Shown: in pieces, positions 53,758-62,652 of the stretch | How positions within the stretch are numbered: position 1 is the first letter of the stretch | Layout: each line of letters opens with the position of its first letter | NCBI GenBank assembly: GCA_937959275.1 | Contig: CALGLU010000041.1 | Location: forward strand, 1 to 64,000 | Reading direction: 5' to 3' | DNA from: an uncultured Saprospiraceae bacterium | GTDB taxonomy: Bacteria > Bacteroidota > Bacteroidia > Chitinophagales > Saprospiraceae | DNA length: 64,000 bases | The notes under the pieces: model-generated | Told to the model about the DNA's origin: nothing | Seen by the model: the letters and a program-made list of their open reading frames with translations, nothing else | Databases searched by the model: none | Program-made: the position numbers and the translations under genes

Positions 53758-54843
53758 CTATGATATGGAATTGCCAAATTTTATCTTGAAACGTAACATC
53801 TGATAGATGACTCTAATTCTTTCCCTGTTGGACTCTCGCTGCTTAAGATGCCACCAAATTTTTTTAGGGAATTCTGACCAGTTTTTGCCCATATCTCCTG
53901 ATAAAATATGTGTCCAGTGTTCATTAGGTGTTTGCTCGTTTTTCAGAATGGCTAAAAGTTGCAAACCTCGATTGTAGCAGCGATGGAGTTTTAGCTCTTT
54001 CAATTTTGAAATAAAGAGGTCCATTTCAGCCTCGTCTAATTGCTCGACGACGTAATGTAGATCGATCAAGTGTCTGATTTTGCCCCAGACATCGACCATG
54101 CCATGATGAATGACGATAATAATGGCCTGTTCTATTTTGGGTAGAGTATAGATTAGATTTTTTCCTAATAAGAGCTCTTCTCTTTTAGCGAGGAGTTGAT
54201 CAAATCCATAATCTATATTCAAGACATGATGTGCTGTAGTCCAGTGCAATTCGATGTTATATAGAATTTTGCCTTCGGTGTTTCGCTTGACATATGAGAA
54301 GTCGATGTGATAGGCTCTGGATTGACTGATGTTGGTATAATCAATTGAGCCTTTGTACTCTTTGTAACCGAGTGTGTGGAGTATTGCAGCTGCTTTAGGT
54401 ATATCTTGTAGTCTAATACCAATATCTGCATCTACAGAATGTCTCAGTCGAATACTTGGATAAAATTGGTGGGCAAATGCTTTTCCTTTGTATAAAACAT
54501 AGGGGATGGATTGCTTGGTGAGTTCTTTTGAGAATGTGATGCATTCATGCCATAATTCTGCATTATGTTTTTGATGTCTTTGGATAATAGATTCAAGCCG
54601 TTTTGTAATTATAGGTAGAGTATTACCAAGTTGATGCGACTTAATGGTATGAAGCACAATTTCATGGCATTTATGATTTTGTACTTGATGCAGAAAAGCT
54701 GTTAGATTGATTTTTTCGATTTTGATTTGTTGTAAGAATGTTGACCTGCCATCTATGTCTAAGGCAAGTCGGACAAAAGCGATAATGAGTCTAGATGCAG
54801 AAGTCAGTTGTTGGTGGTCAAGTTTTAGTTTCGGGTTTTGCAA
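53758..54843 (-). CDS. Nucleotidyltransferase-like protein of the RiPP cluster
   Basis: A 361-residue protein of the NTP_transf_5-like family. The characteristic segment is YVLYKGKAFAHQFYP followed by RLRHSVDADIGIR with the acidic DxD pair. IELHWTTAHHVLN and IVIHHGMVDVWGKIRHLIDLH are further family phrases. Related genes accompany lasso peptide clusters such as paeninodin, but their chemistry is not settled. It starts 11 bp after the synthetase homologue. Confidence 0.8.
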   Translation of the reverse strand: MQNPKLKLDHQQLTSASRLIIAFVRLALDIDGRSTFLQQIKIEKINLTAFLHQVQNHKCHEIVLHTIKSHQLGNTLPIITKRLESIIQRHQKHNAELWHECITFSKELTKQSIPYVLYKGKAFAHQFYPSIRLRHSVDADIGIRLQDIPKAAAILHTLGYKEYKGSIDYTNISQSRAYHIDFSYVKRNTEGKILYNIELHWTTAHHVLNIDYGFDQLLAKREELLLGKNLIYTLPKIEQAIIIVIHHGMVDVWGKIRHLIDLHYVVEQLDEAEMDLFISKLKELKLHRCYNRGLQLLAILKNEQTPNEHWTHILSGDMGKNWSEFPKKIWWHLKQRESNRERIRVIYQMLRFKIKFGNSIS

Positions 54844-54854
54844 GCAAAATTGTT

Positions 54855-56774
54855 TTAATTCAAGTTGAAATCTAATTTACCCTCATAACCAAGTTGAGCG
54901 AAGATCATCCATCTATATAGAGAGAATACTGATTTTTTGCTTTTGATCCATTCCTCGACCATTTCTAATTCTAGAAAAGGTGCGCTTCTTGTCGTTTTTA
55001 GCGCTTGCACAAAATCATATAGTTCTTTTCTCTTTGGGTTTTGATTGATAGTTGCCAATGGTTTGAGGTGGCCGGCATGCTTCATGTCTCTCAATCTGAT
55101 CGAATCTGGTAAGTAATCTTTCATTGCTATTCTGAAGATTCTTCTAGACATGTCCTCGGATATTTTTTGTTCCATTGGTATAGAGATCATGAATTGTAAG
55201 AGTCTGATATCTGTCATTGGATATCTATAATCTACATGCCAATATTTACCTCCAAGTTGTTCGGACTCCATTCTGCGATAGGTGTGAGGTCTGCAAATAT
55301 GGTTGCGTTGATATGCTTTAAGACTGGTTGGAAATTCATCGTGGGCTTGAGGGAAATATTCTGGCTCCAGCATTGATCTTAATTCGGGAGTCGCATTGAA
55401 ATAATCCTTATTTAATAAAATACTCTCACCTCTGTATTGATGATTTTTATACCGTTCTTTTGAATATTTAGCAATGAGATATTTTGAAGTCGAGGGTAAT
55501 AGTGTGGAGATTAACGCTGGAATGAAAGCTCGTAGTTTATCCTTAAATAGGTGTCTTGATTTTTTCTTAGCTGTAAAGTATTTTATCCATCGACCCTTAT
55601 CAAAATATTCTAAATAAAAAGGTCTGCAAAATGATGTTACCAATTCGTCTCCTGCAAAACCGGATAACAAAACAGACGCATTTTGCTGTTTAGCTTCAGC
55701 TTGTATTTCAAATTCTGTATTGATATTATTACTTCTCGAACGACCATCACAACACAGCACTTCATGTTTTATCATGTCGTACATACTTCTCTCTATAGGT
55801 TTATTGACATTTGTAAATATTGATTCTGCATTTAAATAATTAACCAGATCAAATGCTTTTAAATTTTCTTCAATCTTTTTGTCTTCATCTTTGTAATCCT
55901 CAATCACATTGTAGGATAAGACTTTGAGAATTGATGAATTGTTCTTTGCCAATTGATGTCCTACTGACGTAATACCTGAAGAATCTAACCCTCCACTAAG
56001 ATGAGAAGCGAATGTGTTGGTGCCATCTATTCTGCACCTAATCGCTTCTTTGAAGAGGGTGTTAAACTCTTCTATATAGTTGTCTTCGTTTTTGTAACTA
56101 AGCTCAGATCGAATATCTAATTCCCAGTATTGATGTAGTTGTAATTCTTTATTTTTTACAATTAAAATATGACCAGGTGCTAAGTGTTTTATATGGCTGT
56201 ATGCTGTGGCCCCTTTTGGTATCCCTATACCAGACATAGAATTCATTATATATCTCCAATCCGGTGTTTTGTTAATATTTGGAATTGCTAATAAGCTCTT
56301 TTTCTGCGTGCCAAATGCAAAGATGCCATCCTTATAATAATAGCAAAATGGCTTAACTCCCATTTGATCTCTGGCACAAACTAGGGTCTCATTTTTGGAA
56401 TCCCAAATTGCAAATGAAAACGCACCTATTAATTTTTGGGCGCATGTTTTACCATACTTTATATACAGAAGTAGAATGAGTTCGCTATTGGAAATGTCAT
56501 GCTGACAACGCAACTCTCTGATTAAATCTTCTCGGTTGTCTATCCTAGCATCAGAAACTATTTTCAATTCTGATGGATGTTTAAAAATTACATCTTCCTC
56601 TAACAGCACATGTTTGTGAGAATGCATGTTTTGTTGGCCTAATAAAATAGTTTGATTTACGTATTGAAAGCTAGAATCGGGCTGCCACCATGATGTGATA
56701 TCATCAATGCGCTTTGATAGTGTCTCGTTAATTGCGGGGCTCTTGATCGAATAGATACCATAAATTGAACTCAT
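54855..56774 (-). CDS. Asparagine synthetase-like lasso cyclase (C protein)
   Basis: A 639-residue AsnB homologue. The N-terminal glutaminase-like domain begins MSSIYGIY: the catalytic Cys2 of true asparagine synthetases is Ser, so glutamine cannot supply ammonia. The C-terminal synthetase domain keeps the pyrophosphate loop SGGLDSSG (260-267). This combination, beside B1, B2 and exporter genes, points to a macrolactam-forming cyclase that adenylates an Asp/Glu side chain of the precursor. It lies 2 bp after the ABC transporter gene. Confidence 0.85.
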   Translation of the reverse strand: MSSIYGIYSIKSPAINETLSKRIDDITSWWQPDSSFQYVNQTILLGQQNMHSHKHVLLEEDVIFKHPSELKIVSDARIDNREDLIRELRCQHDISNSELILLLYIKYGKTCAQKLIGAFSFAIWDSKNETLVCARDQMGVKPFCYYYKDGIFAFGTQKKSLLAIPNINKTPDWRYIMNSMSGIGIPKGATAYSHIKHLAPGHILIVKNKELQLHQYWELDIRSELSYKNEDNYIEEFNTLFKEAIRCRIDGTNTFASHLSGGLDSSGITSVGHQLAKNNSSILKVLSYNVIEDYKDEDKKIEENLKAFDLVNYLNAESIFTNVNKPIERSMYDMIKHEVLCCDGRSRSNNINTEFEIQAEAKQQNASVLLSGFAGDELVTSFCRPFYLEYFDKGRWIKYFTAKKKSRHLFKDKLRAFIPALISTLLPSTSKYLIAKYSKERYKNHQYRGESILLNKDYFNATPELRSMLEPEYFPQAHDEFPTSLKAYQRNHICRPHTYRRMESEQLGGKYWHVDYRYPMTDIRLLQFMISIPMEQKISEDMSRRIFRIAMKDYLPDSIRLRDMKHAGHLKPLATINQNPKRKELYDFVQALKTTRSAPFLELEMVEEWIKSKKSVFSLYRWMIFAQLGYEGKLDFNLN

Positions 56775-56776
56775 AG

Positions 56777-58579
56777 CTAGGATTGTTTGTCAAACATCTC
56801 TTTATATATTCCGTCCTGCTGAACCAGCTCAGCATGACTTCCAGATTCAACAATTTTGCCAGAGTCCATCACAAAAATGCGATCCGCCATTTTGAGATTG
56901 TAGATTCTGTGGGTGATTAAAATCATGATTTTGTCTTTATTCATTTTTCTCAGGTTAGAAAAAATATCTTCTTCTGCTAGAGGGTCAATAAAACTAGTCG
57001 GCTCATCCAAAACAATAATATCTGCATCCTTATAAAAGGCTCTTGTCAAAGCTAGTTTTTGCCATTGTCCACCACTCAGTTCTTCTCCATGCCTAAATGA
57101 TCTTCCCAATTTTGTGTCATATTGATTTGGCAATTGAGAAATAAAACCATGTGAATGTGCAAATTGAGCAGCTTCGACCACTTTGCTGTTTCCACCTTGA
57201 TGATGGATGTCGGAATACTGAATATTCTCTTTCACAGAAGCATTGTATTTTGAAAACAATTGGAATATAACTGTCAATTTCTTTCTAAAACTATGTAAAC
57301 TAAATTGTTTTAACTGTTTGCCATTAATTTTTATTGATCCACTTGTTGGTTCATAAAGTCTATTGATTAGCTTGATTAAAGTTGTTTTTCCAGAACCATT
57401 TTCGCCGACTATTGCAATGATTTCTCCTGCATGTATTTCAAGATTAATCTCATTTAAAACAGTTCTTTTCGTCCCTGGGTAAATAAAGCTTAGATTTTCT
57501 ATGGAGATCGTGTTTATCTTCTCTGCAAGATCAATCGTATTTGAGGTGTCTGCGATTTTAGGTTCTAAGTCTAAAAATTCAAAAAGATGACCTAGAAATA
57601 ATCGATTGCTGTGAAGGCTGACAAAGGACTTTAATACACCATTGATTCCTGATTGCCCTTTTTGGAAGACGCCGTAATACAAAGCAATATCTCCAACAGT
57701 AATGAGTCCTCTGATTGCCCATGTGGCTATATAGCCAAGAGCACTGATAACTGCAACTGCTTCTACACTCTGAGCCATTCCGACAGAGACATTTTGCTTC
57801 AGATATAAATCTCTTTTCTCTTTTCTAAGCAAAGATCTTAAGCTTAGAAATTGGCGCAGTAAAAAATCACCAAAGTCGAATATTCTAACTTCTTTTGCAT
57901 AGCCTTTCCCGGTCAATACGCCTTTTAGATAGCCAGATCGCCGGTCTCGTTGAGTCTGTTTTTCTCTAAGTTCTACAGTCTTTTCTGTAAAATGCCATCT
58001 AATTAATGCCGCTGGGATGGCAACAAAGAATAATATCAAAGCGATGCCCCAGTGAAGCGTAAATAGGACTCCAGCTACTGCTATCAGGGTGATCAGATTC
58101 GTGAATAGTCCCATCACAGTGCCTAAGACCTGTAGTGGCAAACCAGAGGATTGTCCAATAGCTCGTGCAAAAATGTCATGATACCGATCTGAGTCAAAAT
58201 ACTCTAAATCAATGTCAATGGCTTTTGAAATCACGATGTGAGACATGTGATCAGCAATGACGTCAGAGTGCAGCATGCTGACATAACTAGTCGTATTACT
58301 TAAAATAATGGATACAATTTTTACAATGGCAAAGCCTGCTAGTATCCAGTAGATATAAATTCTTTCAGGTGAGCCAGCTGCGAAGGCATCCAATAACAAC
58401 TTCATTAAATAAAGTGGTATGAATGGAATAACAGCTTGTAGGATGAGTAAACTAAAACGAAAAACCGTAAGTTTTTTGCTACAAGACCAGACAACATTGA
58501 GTATTCTCTTGATAAAGGTTAAATCAAGAAGATCCTTATTGAATCGAATTTTTTCTCTTTTAGGGATTCTGTTAGACAT
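56777..58579 (-). CDS. ABC exporter (membrane + ATPase), RiPP cluster
   Basis: A 600-residue half-transporter. Six membrane helices span about 30-320, and the ATPase domain begins near 355 with Walker A GENGSGKT, signature LSGGQWQKLAL and Walker B IIVLDEPTSFIDP. No N-terminal peptidase domain is present, as expected for lasso D-type exporters. It probably exports the finished peptide. It is first of the leftward three-gene operon. Confidence 0.88.
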   Translation of the reverse strand: MSNRIPKREKIRFNKDLLDLTFIKRILNVVWSCSKKLTVFRFSLLILQAVIPFIPLYLMKLLLDAFAAGSPERIYIYWILAGFAIVKIVSIILSNTTSYVSMLHSDVIADHMSHIVISKAIDIDLEYFDSDRYHDIFARAIGQSSGLPLQVLGTVMGLFTNLITLIAVAGVLFTLHWGIALILFFVAIPAALIRWHFTEKTVELREKQTQRDRRSGYLKGVLTGKGYAKEVRIFDFGDFLLRQFLSLRSLLRKEKRDLYLKQNVSVGMAQSVEAVAVISALGYIATWAIRGLITVGDIALYYGVFQKGQSGINGVLKSFVSLHSNRLFLGHLFEFLDLEPKIADTSNTIDLAEKINTISIENLSFIYPGTKRTVLNEINLEIHAGEIIAIVGENGSGKTTLIKLINRLYEPTSGSIKINGKQLKQFSLHSFRKKLTVIFQLFSKYNASVKENIQYSDIHHQGGNSKVVEAAQFAHSHGFISQLPNQYDTKLGRSFRHGEELSGGQWQKLALTRAFYKDADIIVLDEPTSFIDPLAEEDIFSNLRKMNKDKIMILITHRIYNLKMADRIFVMDSGKIVESGSHAELVQQDGIYKEMFDKQS

Positions 58580-58623
58580 TTAGAGGCCTATATCACTATA
58601 TTTACAACTACAATTAGTTATTC
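58580..58623. promoter_or_regulatory. Divergent promoter region of the RiPP cluster
   Basis: Only 44 bp separate the leftward ABC gene from the rightward PqqD-like gene. TATATTTA near 58596 approximates the TAnnTTTG -7 consensus for rightward transcription. Shared control of the two arms is likely. Confidence 0.35.
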
Positions 58624-58938
58624 ATGGCAAAGAAAAAACAAGATAAACGACTTTTCGAAGACGACGACATTCTGGTTCGAAATAATGAACAATTCTTGTT
58701 CACAGAGGTAGATGGAGAGTCAGTCGTCATGAATGTTGACTCTGGTAATTACTTTGGAATGAATAGTGTGTCAACAGATATATGGCACATGATGGAGTCA
58801 GATTTGTCTTTTAATGATATGATTACAAGTATTTTGAAAAGCTATGAAGTCGATGAAGAAACGTGTCGAAAAGATACTAGACCCGCAATAGCTAGAATGA
58901 TACTTTCCAAAATCCTAGTAAAGAAAGAATCGACATAA
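58624..58938 (+). CDS. PqqD-like RiPP recognition element (B1)
   Basis: A 104-residue protein with the PqqD/RRE winged-helix fold: FTEVDGESVVMNVDSGNYFGMNSVSTDIWHMME is split across the typical beta-hairpin and first helix, and the rest is helical. In lasso systems this stand-alone B1 protein binds the precursor leader and delivers it to the protease. It is first of the rightward arm, 19 bp before the B2 gene. Confidence 0.85.
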   Translation: MAKKKQDKRLFEDDDILVRNNEQFLFTEVDGESVVMNVDSGNYFGMNSVSTDIWHMMESDLSFNDMITSILKSYEVDEETCRKDTRPAIARMILSKILVKKEST

Positions 58939-58957
58939 TTCAAATACTACGATAGAC

Positions 58958-59395
58958 TTGGCAAATAAGATTGTAAAATTCATCAGGTATCCAATTGGAT
59001 TTAAATTGTTACTCTTAAGAGTATTGATCGAATCTGCAAAAAATGAATTTTACTTAAAAACTAAACGTTATAAACCGATTAAACATCTTCATGAAAACCA
59101 AGAAGTAGCATTAAATGTTGTCATACCAGAGGAGGAGTTGCCCACATTACGTCAAATGTCGAAAGCGATGAAATTGTTGGAAAAGTTTGCTCCATGGAAA
59201 CCAATGTGTTATAATCGTGCCTTGACTGCGAAAAATATTTTAGCAAAAAAAGGTATCCAAACGAATCTTCATATCGGATTTAGGAAAAAAGATGGGGAAT
59301 TTGATGGACACGCTTGGCTTACTTATAAAGGTAAGTTTGTAACTGGACTATTGCCGGGCATAAAATCGTTTAAAGAATTAGAACCCATCACCTAG
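58958..59395 (+). CDS. Lasso-type transglutaminase-like leader protease (B2)
   Basis: A 145-residue protein starting at TTG 58958; no earlier ATG exists. KPMCYNRALTAKNILAKKGI carries C84 and GEFDGHAWLTYKGK carries H118, the Cys-His pair of B2 proteases that remove the leader peptide. I see no Asp about 12 residues after the His where McjB-type proteins have one, so the third catalytic residue is unclear. Confidence 0.85.
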   Translation: MANKIVKFIRYPIGFKLLLLRVLIESAKNEFYLKTKRYKPIKHLHENQEVALNVVIPEEELPTLRQMSKAMKLLEKFAPWKPMCYNRALTAKNILAKKGIQTNLHIGFRKKDGEFDGHAWLTYKGKFVTGLLPGIKSFKELEPIT

Positions 59396-59399
59396 ACTA

Positions 59400-60335
59400 T
59401 TGAATTTGGTACACACATATAATGTATTTGGACTCAATATAAAATCGGAGTTCGTGTTAGAGGAGCTTATAGAAGGAGTGCTTGAGAATCAACCCCAGAT
59501 CAATATTAATACATCTAGTATCGTTGAACCAGCAAGAGATTTATCTGATACATTTTATGGAAAAATGCAGATTTTCAACTCGGATTTTTTCTTTTTAGAT
59601 CTGAAAAATCATGCTAAATTTCTAGTGACACAAACAAAAGGCGAGACCAATATTCATGTTGAATTGCTGAAAGATCATGATTGGCCGATAGTAAAGTCTT
59701 GGCTTTTTGGATCAGTACTCACCGCTGCTCTTCAAATGAATAATAGATTCGCTATCCACGCTTCTGCTGTTTTAAAAGACGATCAATTGTATCTGTTTTG
59801 CGGCCAATCTGGCATTGGGAAGTCGACGATTGCCTCTCAATTACACACGAAAGGTTACCCACTATTTTCAGACGATAAATGTGTGCTTTTTTGGAATGAA
59901 GAGAACGTGCTTCAATCCTTTCCTTCACTAAAAATTACTCGGCTGTGGGAAAATAGCGCAGCCGAATTGACTGATGATGGGTTTATCCACAGTCCGACTA
60001 AAGTTGCTCTTCGGCAAAATAAATTTCAATATTTGATAAGCGATGCTCAGGTGATTGATGAGAATAAACGTGTACACTCTATTTACCGTATTCACAATGG
60101 ACCTAGGGCATCTGTGTTACAAATCAAACATCCAAACGGGATTCAAAAGATAAAACAACTTAGAAATCAAACGCATAGACTTAATTATGTCAGTGGCTTA
60201 GGCAAACAAAAAACACATTGGGAATATATGCAGAAAATAGTGCAACATGTCCCTTACTCAATCATCAATAGACCTGAAGGCACATCTATTAAAGAATTTG
60301 TAAATTTTGTAGAACAAAATGTAATGAAAATTTGA
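59400..60335 (+). CDS. HPr kinase-like protein 1, RiPP cluster
   Basis: A 311-residue protein starting at TTG 59400, four bases after B2. The HprK/P-like catalytic core is visible: H120 in AIHASAV, P-loop CGQSGIGKST (G135-S142) and DD158-159 in LFSDDKC. In the paeninodin system a kinase of this family phosphorylates the C-terminal Ser of the precursor; a similar role is inferred here. Its stop overlaps the next start in TTGA. Confidence 0.82.
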   Translation: MNLVHTYNVFGLNIKSEFVLEELIEGVLENQPQININTSSIVEPARDLSDTFYGKMQIFNSDFFFLDLKNHAKFLVTQTKGETNIHVELLKDHDWPIVKSWLFGSVLTAALQMNNRFAIHASAVLKDDQLYLFCGQSGIGKSTIASQLHTKGYPLFSDDKCVLFWNEENVLQSFPSLKITRLWENSAAELTDDGFIHSPTKVALRQNKFQYLISDAQVIDENKRVHSIYRIHNGPRASVLQIKHPNGIQKIKQLRNQTHRLNYVSGLGKQKTHWEYMQKIVQHVPYSIINRPEGTSIKEFVNFVEQNVMKI

Positions 60336-61249
60336 AGTATCAATACAGCATATATGGTCTCAAGACTGAAAGTCACCTTAAACTTGGTGTGTATCCATTG
60401 AGTCCATTTAAGGGCTCTCCAGATGTAATGATAAAGAAGGCCAAGGTCAGACGTCCTAAAGATGGAATGAAGCGAACTGTGTATAAGCCTTACAGTGTAT
60501 ACAATGCTGATTTGTATTTTCTTGATGTTATGGGTATTGCTAAGTATTTGGTCAAAGGAGAAAATGAAGTCTTATTACAAAAACATCCAGAAGCCAATTG
60601 GCAAGATGTAATAGCCTTTTTGTTCGATAGTATTTTCACGGTCATACTAGTTAAAAACGATATTTTCTTATTTCATGCTTCAGCAGTATCATTTGGGAAA
60701 AAATCTGTTATGTTTTGCGGAGCTGCAGGAATTGGGAAGTCAACTCTAGCTGCATCGTTGGCAGCTAATAAGGGAGCTAAAATTATAGAAGATGACAAAT
60801 GCCTTGTCCAGTTCAACAAAAAGTCAGGGAAATTTCAAATTAAAAATCAATATCCGTTTATCGAATTGTGGAAGCCTCAGCTGGGCTTAGTTAAAAAAAT
60901 AAAAGGCTTAGTCCCAGCATCTCGGATCAGAGAAAATATTCAAAAATTTAGAATTAATATTCAAGGACACCGACCAAAACGAGCCATCAATTTGGATCAA
61001 ATCATACTTCTTAATATGTCTAATATGGAAGACAGAATAGACTACACAGAGATTAAAGGAATTCAAAAAGTGAATGTTGCTAAAAACTATTCTCATATGC
61101 ATCATGTAGTGCCAACGCTTGGTAAGAATAAAGAGCATTTTATGGCCATTAGCAAGATCGTACAGGGGATTCCTGTGCATAGTATTAATAAATCTAGATT
61201 AACGAAGCTGGAGGACTTTATTCGTTACATTGAAGAAGAGATCATATGA
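60332..61249 (+). CDS. HPr kinase-like protein 2, RiPP cluster
   Basis: A 305-residue paralogue of the preceding gene, starting at TTG 60332. The core is again complete: H115 in LFHASAV, P-loop CGAAGIGKST (G130-S137), DD154-155 in IEDDKC. Sequences outside the core differ clearly, suggesting distinct substrates or sites. The stop overlaps the sulfotransferase start in ATGA. Confidence 0.82.
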   Translation: MKYQYSIYGLKTESHLKLGVYPLSPFKGSPDVMIKKAKVRRPKDGMKRTVYKPYSVYNADLYFLDVMGIAKYLVKGENEVLLQKHPEANWQDVIAFLFDSIFTVILVKNDIFLFHASAVSFGKKSVMFCGAAGIGKSTLAASLAANKGAKIIEDDKCLVQFNKKSGKFQIKNQYPFIELWKPQLGLVKKIKGLVPASRIRENIQKFRINIQGHRPKRAINLDQIILLNMSNMEDRIDYTEIKGIQKVNVAKNYSHMHHVVPTLGKNKEHFMAISKIVQGIPVHSINKSRLTKLEDFIRYIEEEII

Positions 61250-62148
61250 AATCAATCCAAAAGCAACTCGAAGAATTAAAAGGTAAGGTGGTGTGGATGG
61301 CTTCTTATCCAAAGTCTGGCAATACCTGGTTTCGATGCTTTTTATCAGCGTTATTGACTGGTAAAGTGGACATCAACCGGATCAATACTGATGGGATTTT
61401 TTCTAACCGACATCTATTTGATAGTGTGACTGATATTGATAGTCGGCTTTTAGATGAAGATGAGGCTAAACTTAGACTAAGTGATGTATATCGATTTCAT
61501 TTAAAGCACTCACCAAAACTAGAGTTTACCAAAGTACACGATGCTTATTGCTATGATAAATATGGGAATCCAATTTTCCCAACGGATATAAGTCATCACG
61601 TGATTTATTTGGTTAGGAATCCATTAGATATTGTCGCCTCATTTGCAAACCACAATAATAGTACAAAGGATAATGCGATTCAGTTAATGAATAATTCGAA
61701 TGGTTATCTAGCTAAGCAGAAAAATGGTCTTAATATCAGTAATCAGTTGCCACAACTCATGTATGATTGGAGTGGACATGTGCGTAGTTGGTTAGATCAA
61801 ACAGATATACCAGTTACAATGATGCGTTATGAAGATACGAAGAAAGACGCAGTTGCTAATTTTCACAGAGCGCTGACAGCAGTCGGTCTGTCTGTATCTA
61901 AAAAGAAGGTTAAAGAGGCTGTTGAATTAGCCAAATTTGACAAGCTGAAGAGTATGGAAGATGAAGGTGGATTTCGTGAGAAGGTTGCTACTGTAAAGAG
62001 CTTTTTCCGGAGTGGAAAATCAGGAGGATACAAAGATGAGTTAAGTATTAACCAGGTGGATTCTATTTTAGATGCACATTATCAAGTCATGTCTAGTTTA
62101 AAATACAATTTGCCTGAGTTTTCTTTTAATGCTAACACTGCATTGTAA
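61246..62148 (+). CDS. PAPS-dependent sulfotransferase, RiPP cluster
   Basis: A 300-residue sulfotransferase. The 5'-phosphosulfate loop is MASYPKSGNTWFRCF (about 18-32) and the 3'-phosphate motif is VIYLVRNPLDIVASF (about 128-142). GGFREKVATVKSFFRSGKSGGYKDEL near the C-terminus is the usual cofactor-binding end, written here in two parts: GGFREKVATV and FFRSGKSGGYKDEL. It could sulfate the peptide (several Tyr are present in the candidate precursor) or a lipid; the substrate is unproven. Confidence 0.85.
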   Translation: MKSIQKQLEELKGKVVWMASYPKSGNTWFRCFLSALLTGKVDINRINTDGIFSNRHLFDSVTDIDSRLLDEDEAKLRLSDVYRFHLKHSPKLEFTKVHDAYCYDKYGNPIFPTDISHHVIYLVRNPLDIVASFANHNNSTKDNAIQLMNNSNGYLAKQKNGLNISNQLPQLMYDWSGHVRSWLDQTDIPVTMMRYEDTKKDAVANFHRALTAVGLSVSKKKVKEAVELAKFDKLKSMEDEGGFREKVATVKSFFRSGKSGGYKDELSINQVDSILDAHYQVMSSLKYNLPEFSFNANTAL

Positions 62149-62308
62149 CTATTTAATTATAAGCATTTTAAACATTAGTAATTTATACAATGCGTAAAAG
62201 CTTGACATTTATTTACGAATAAGTGCACATTTATTTCATAAACCCTTGAATAAAAATAAATATTGTTGATATATTACATCTGCTATACCTTAATTAACAT
62301 CTAATTTT

Positions 62309-62569
62309 ATGAAAAACTGGAAAAAACCAACTTTAATTGTTTTAAACCAAGAGCGAGTCCAAAGTGCGAATTTGCAAACTATGCCGTATTACGAGGAGCT
62401 TCAATTTACTCTTCAGAATACTTGTACTTTTAATGGTGCAGATTGCACAACTGCTGATGGTGTTGTATATACGTTTGACTTTATGAATGGCGGATATTCA
62501 GGTATGGTAGTTGGCTACCAACAATATGGTACATTATCTACTTGTACAGCTAGTCTACAATGTAGTTAG
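62309..62569 (+). CDS. Candidate RiPP (lasso-like) precursor peptide
   Basis: An 86-residue peptide, 160 bp after the sulfotransferase on the same strand. The N-terminus MKNWKKPTLIVLNQE has the W/YxxPxL leader motif recognised by lasso B1 proteins. There is no signal peptide. Four Cys (39, 46, 79, 85), many Tyr/Gly and a C-terminal Ser follow. Possible ring starts are A49 (Thr47 at -2, ring to D57) or G43 (ring to D50, but Phe at -2). Either leaves a 29-36 residue tail, much longer than known lasso peptides. A different macrolactam product is possible. Confidence 0.65.
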   Translation: MKNWKKPTLIVLNQERVQSANLQTMPYYEELQFTLQNTCTFNGADCTTADGVVYTFDFMNGGYSGMVVGYQQYGTLSTCTASLQCS

Positions 62570-62652
62570 CGATTACTTTAGTTTACTTTTAATAAAAGGA
62601 TATAGGTCTAGCGCTTTATGTTCTTTATGTTTAGTTAATCATTAGATTTATA

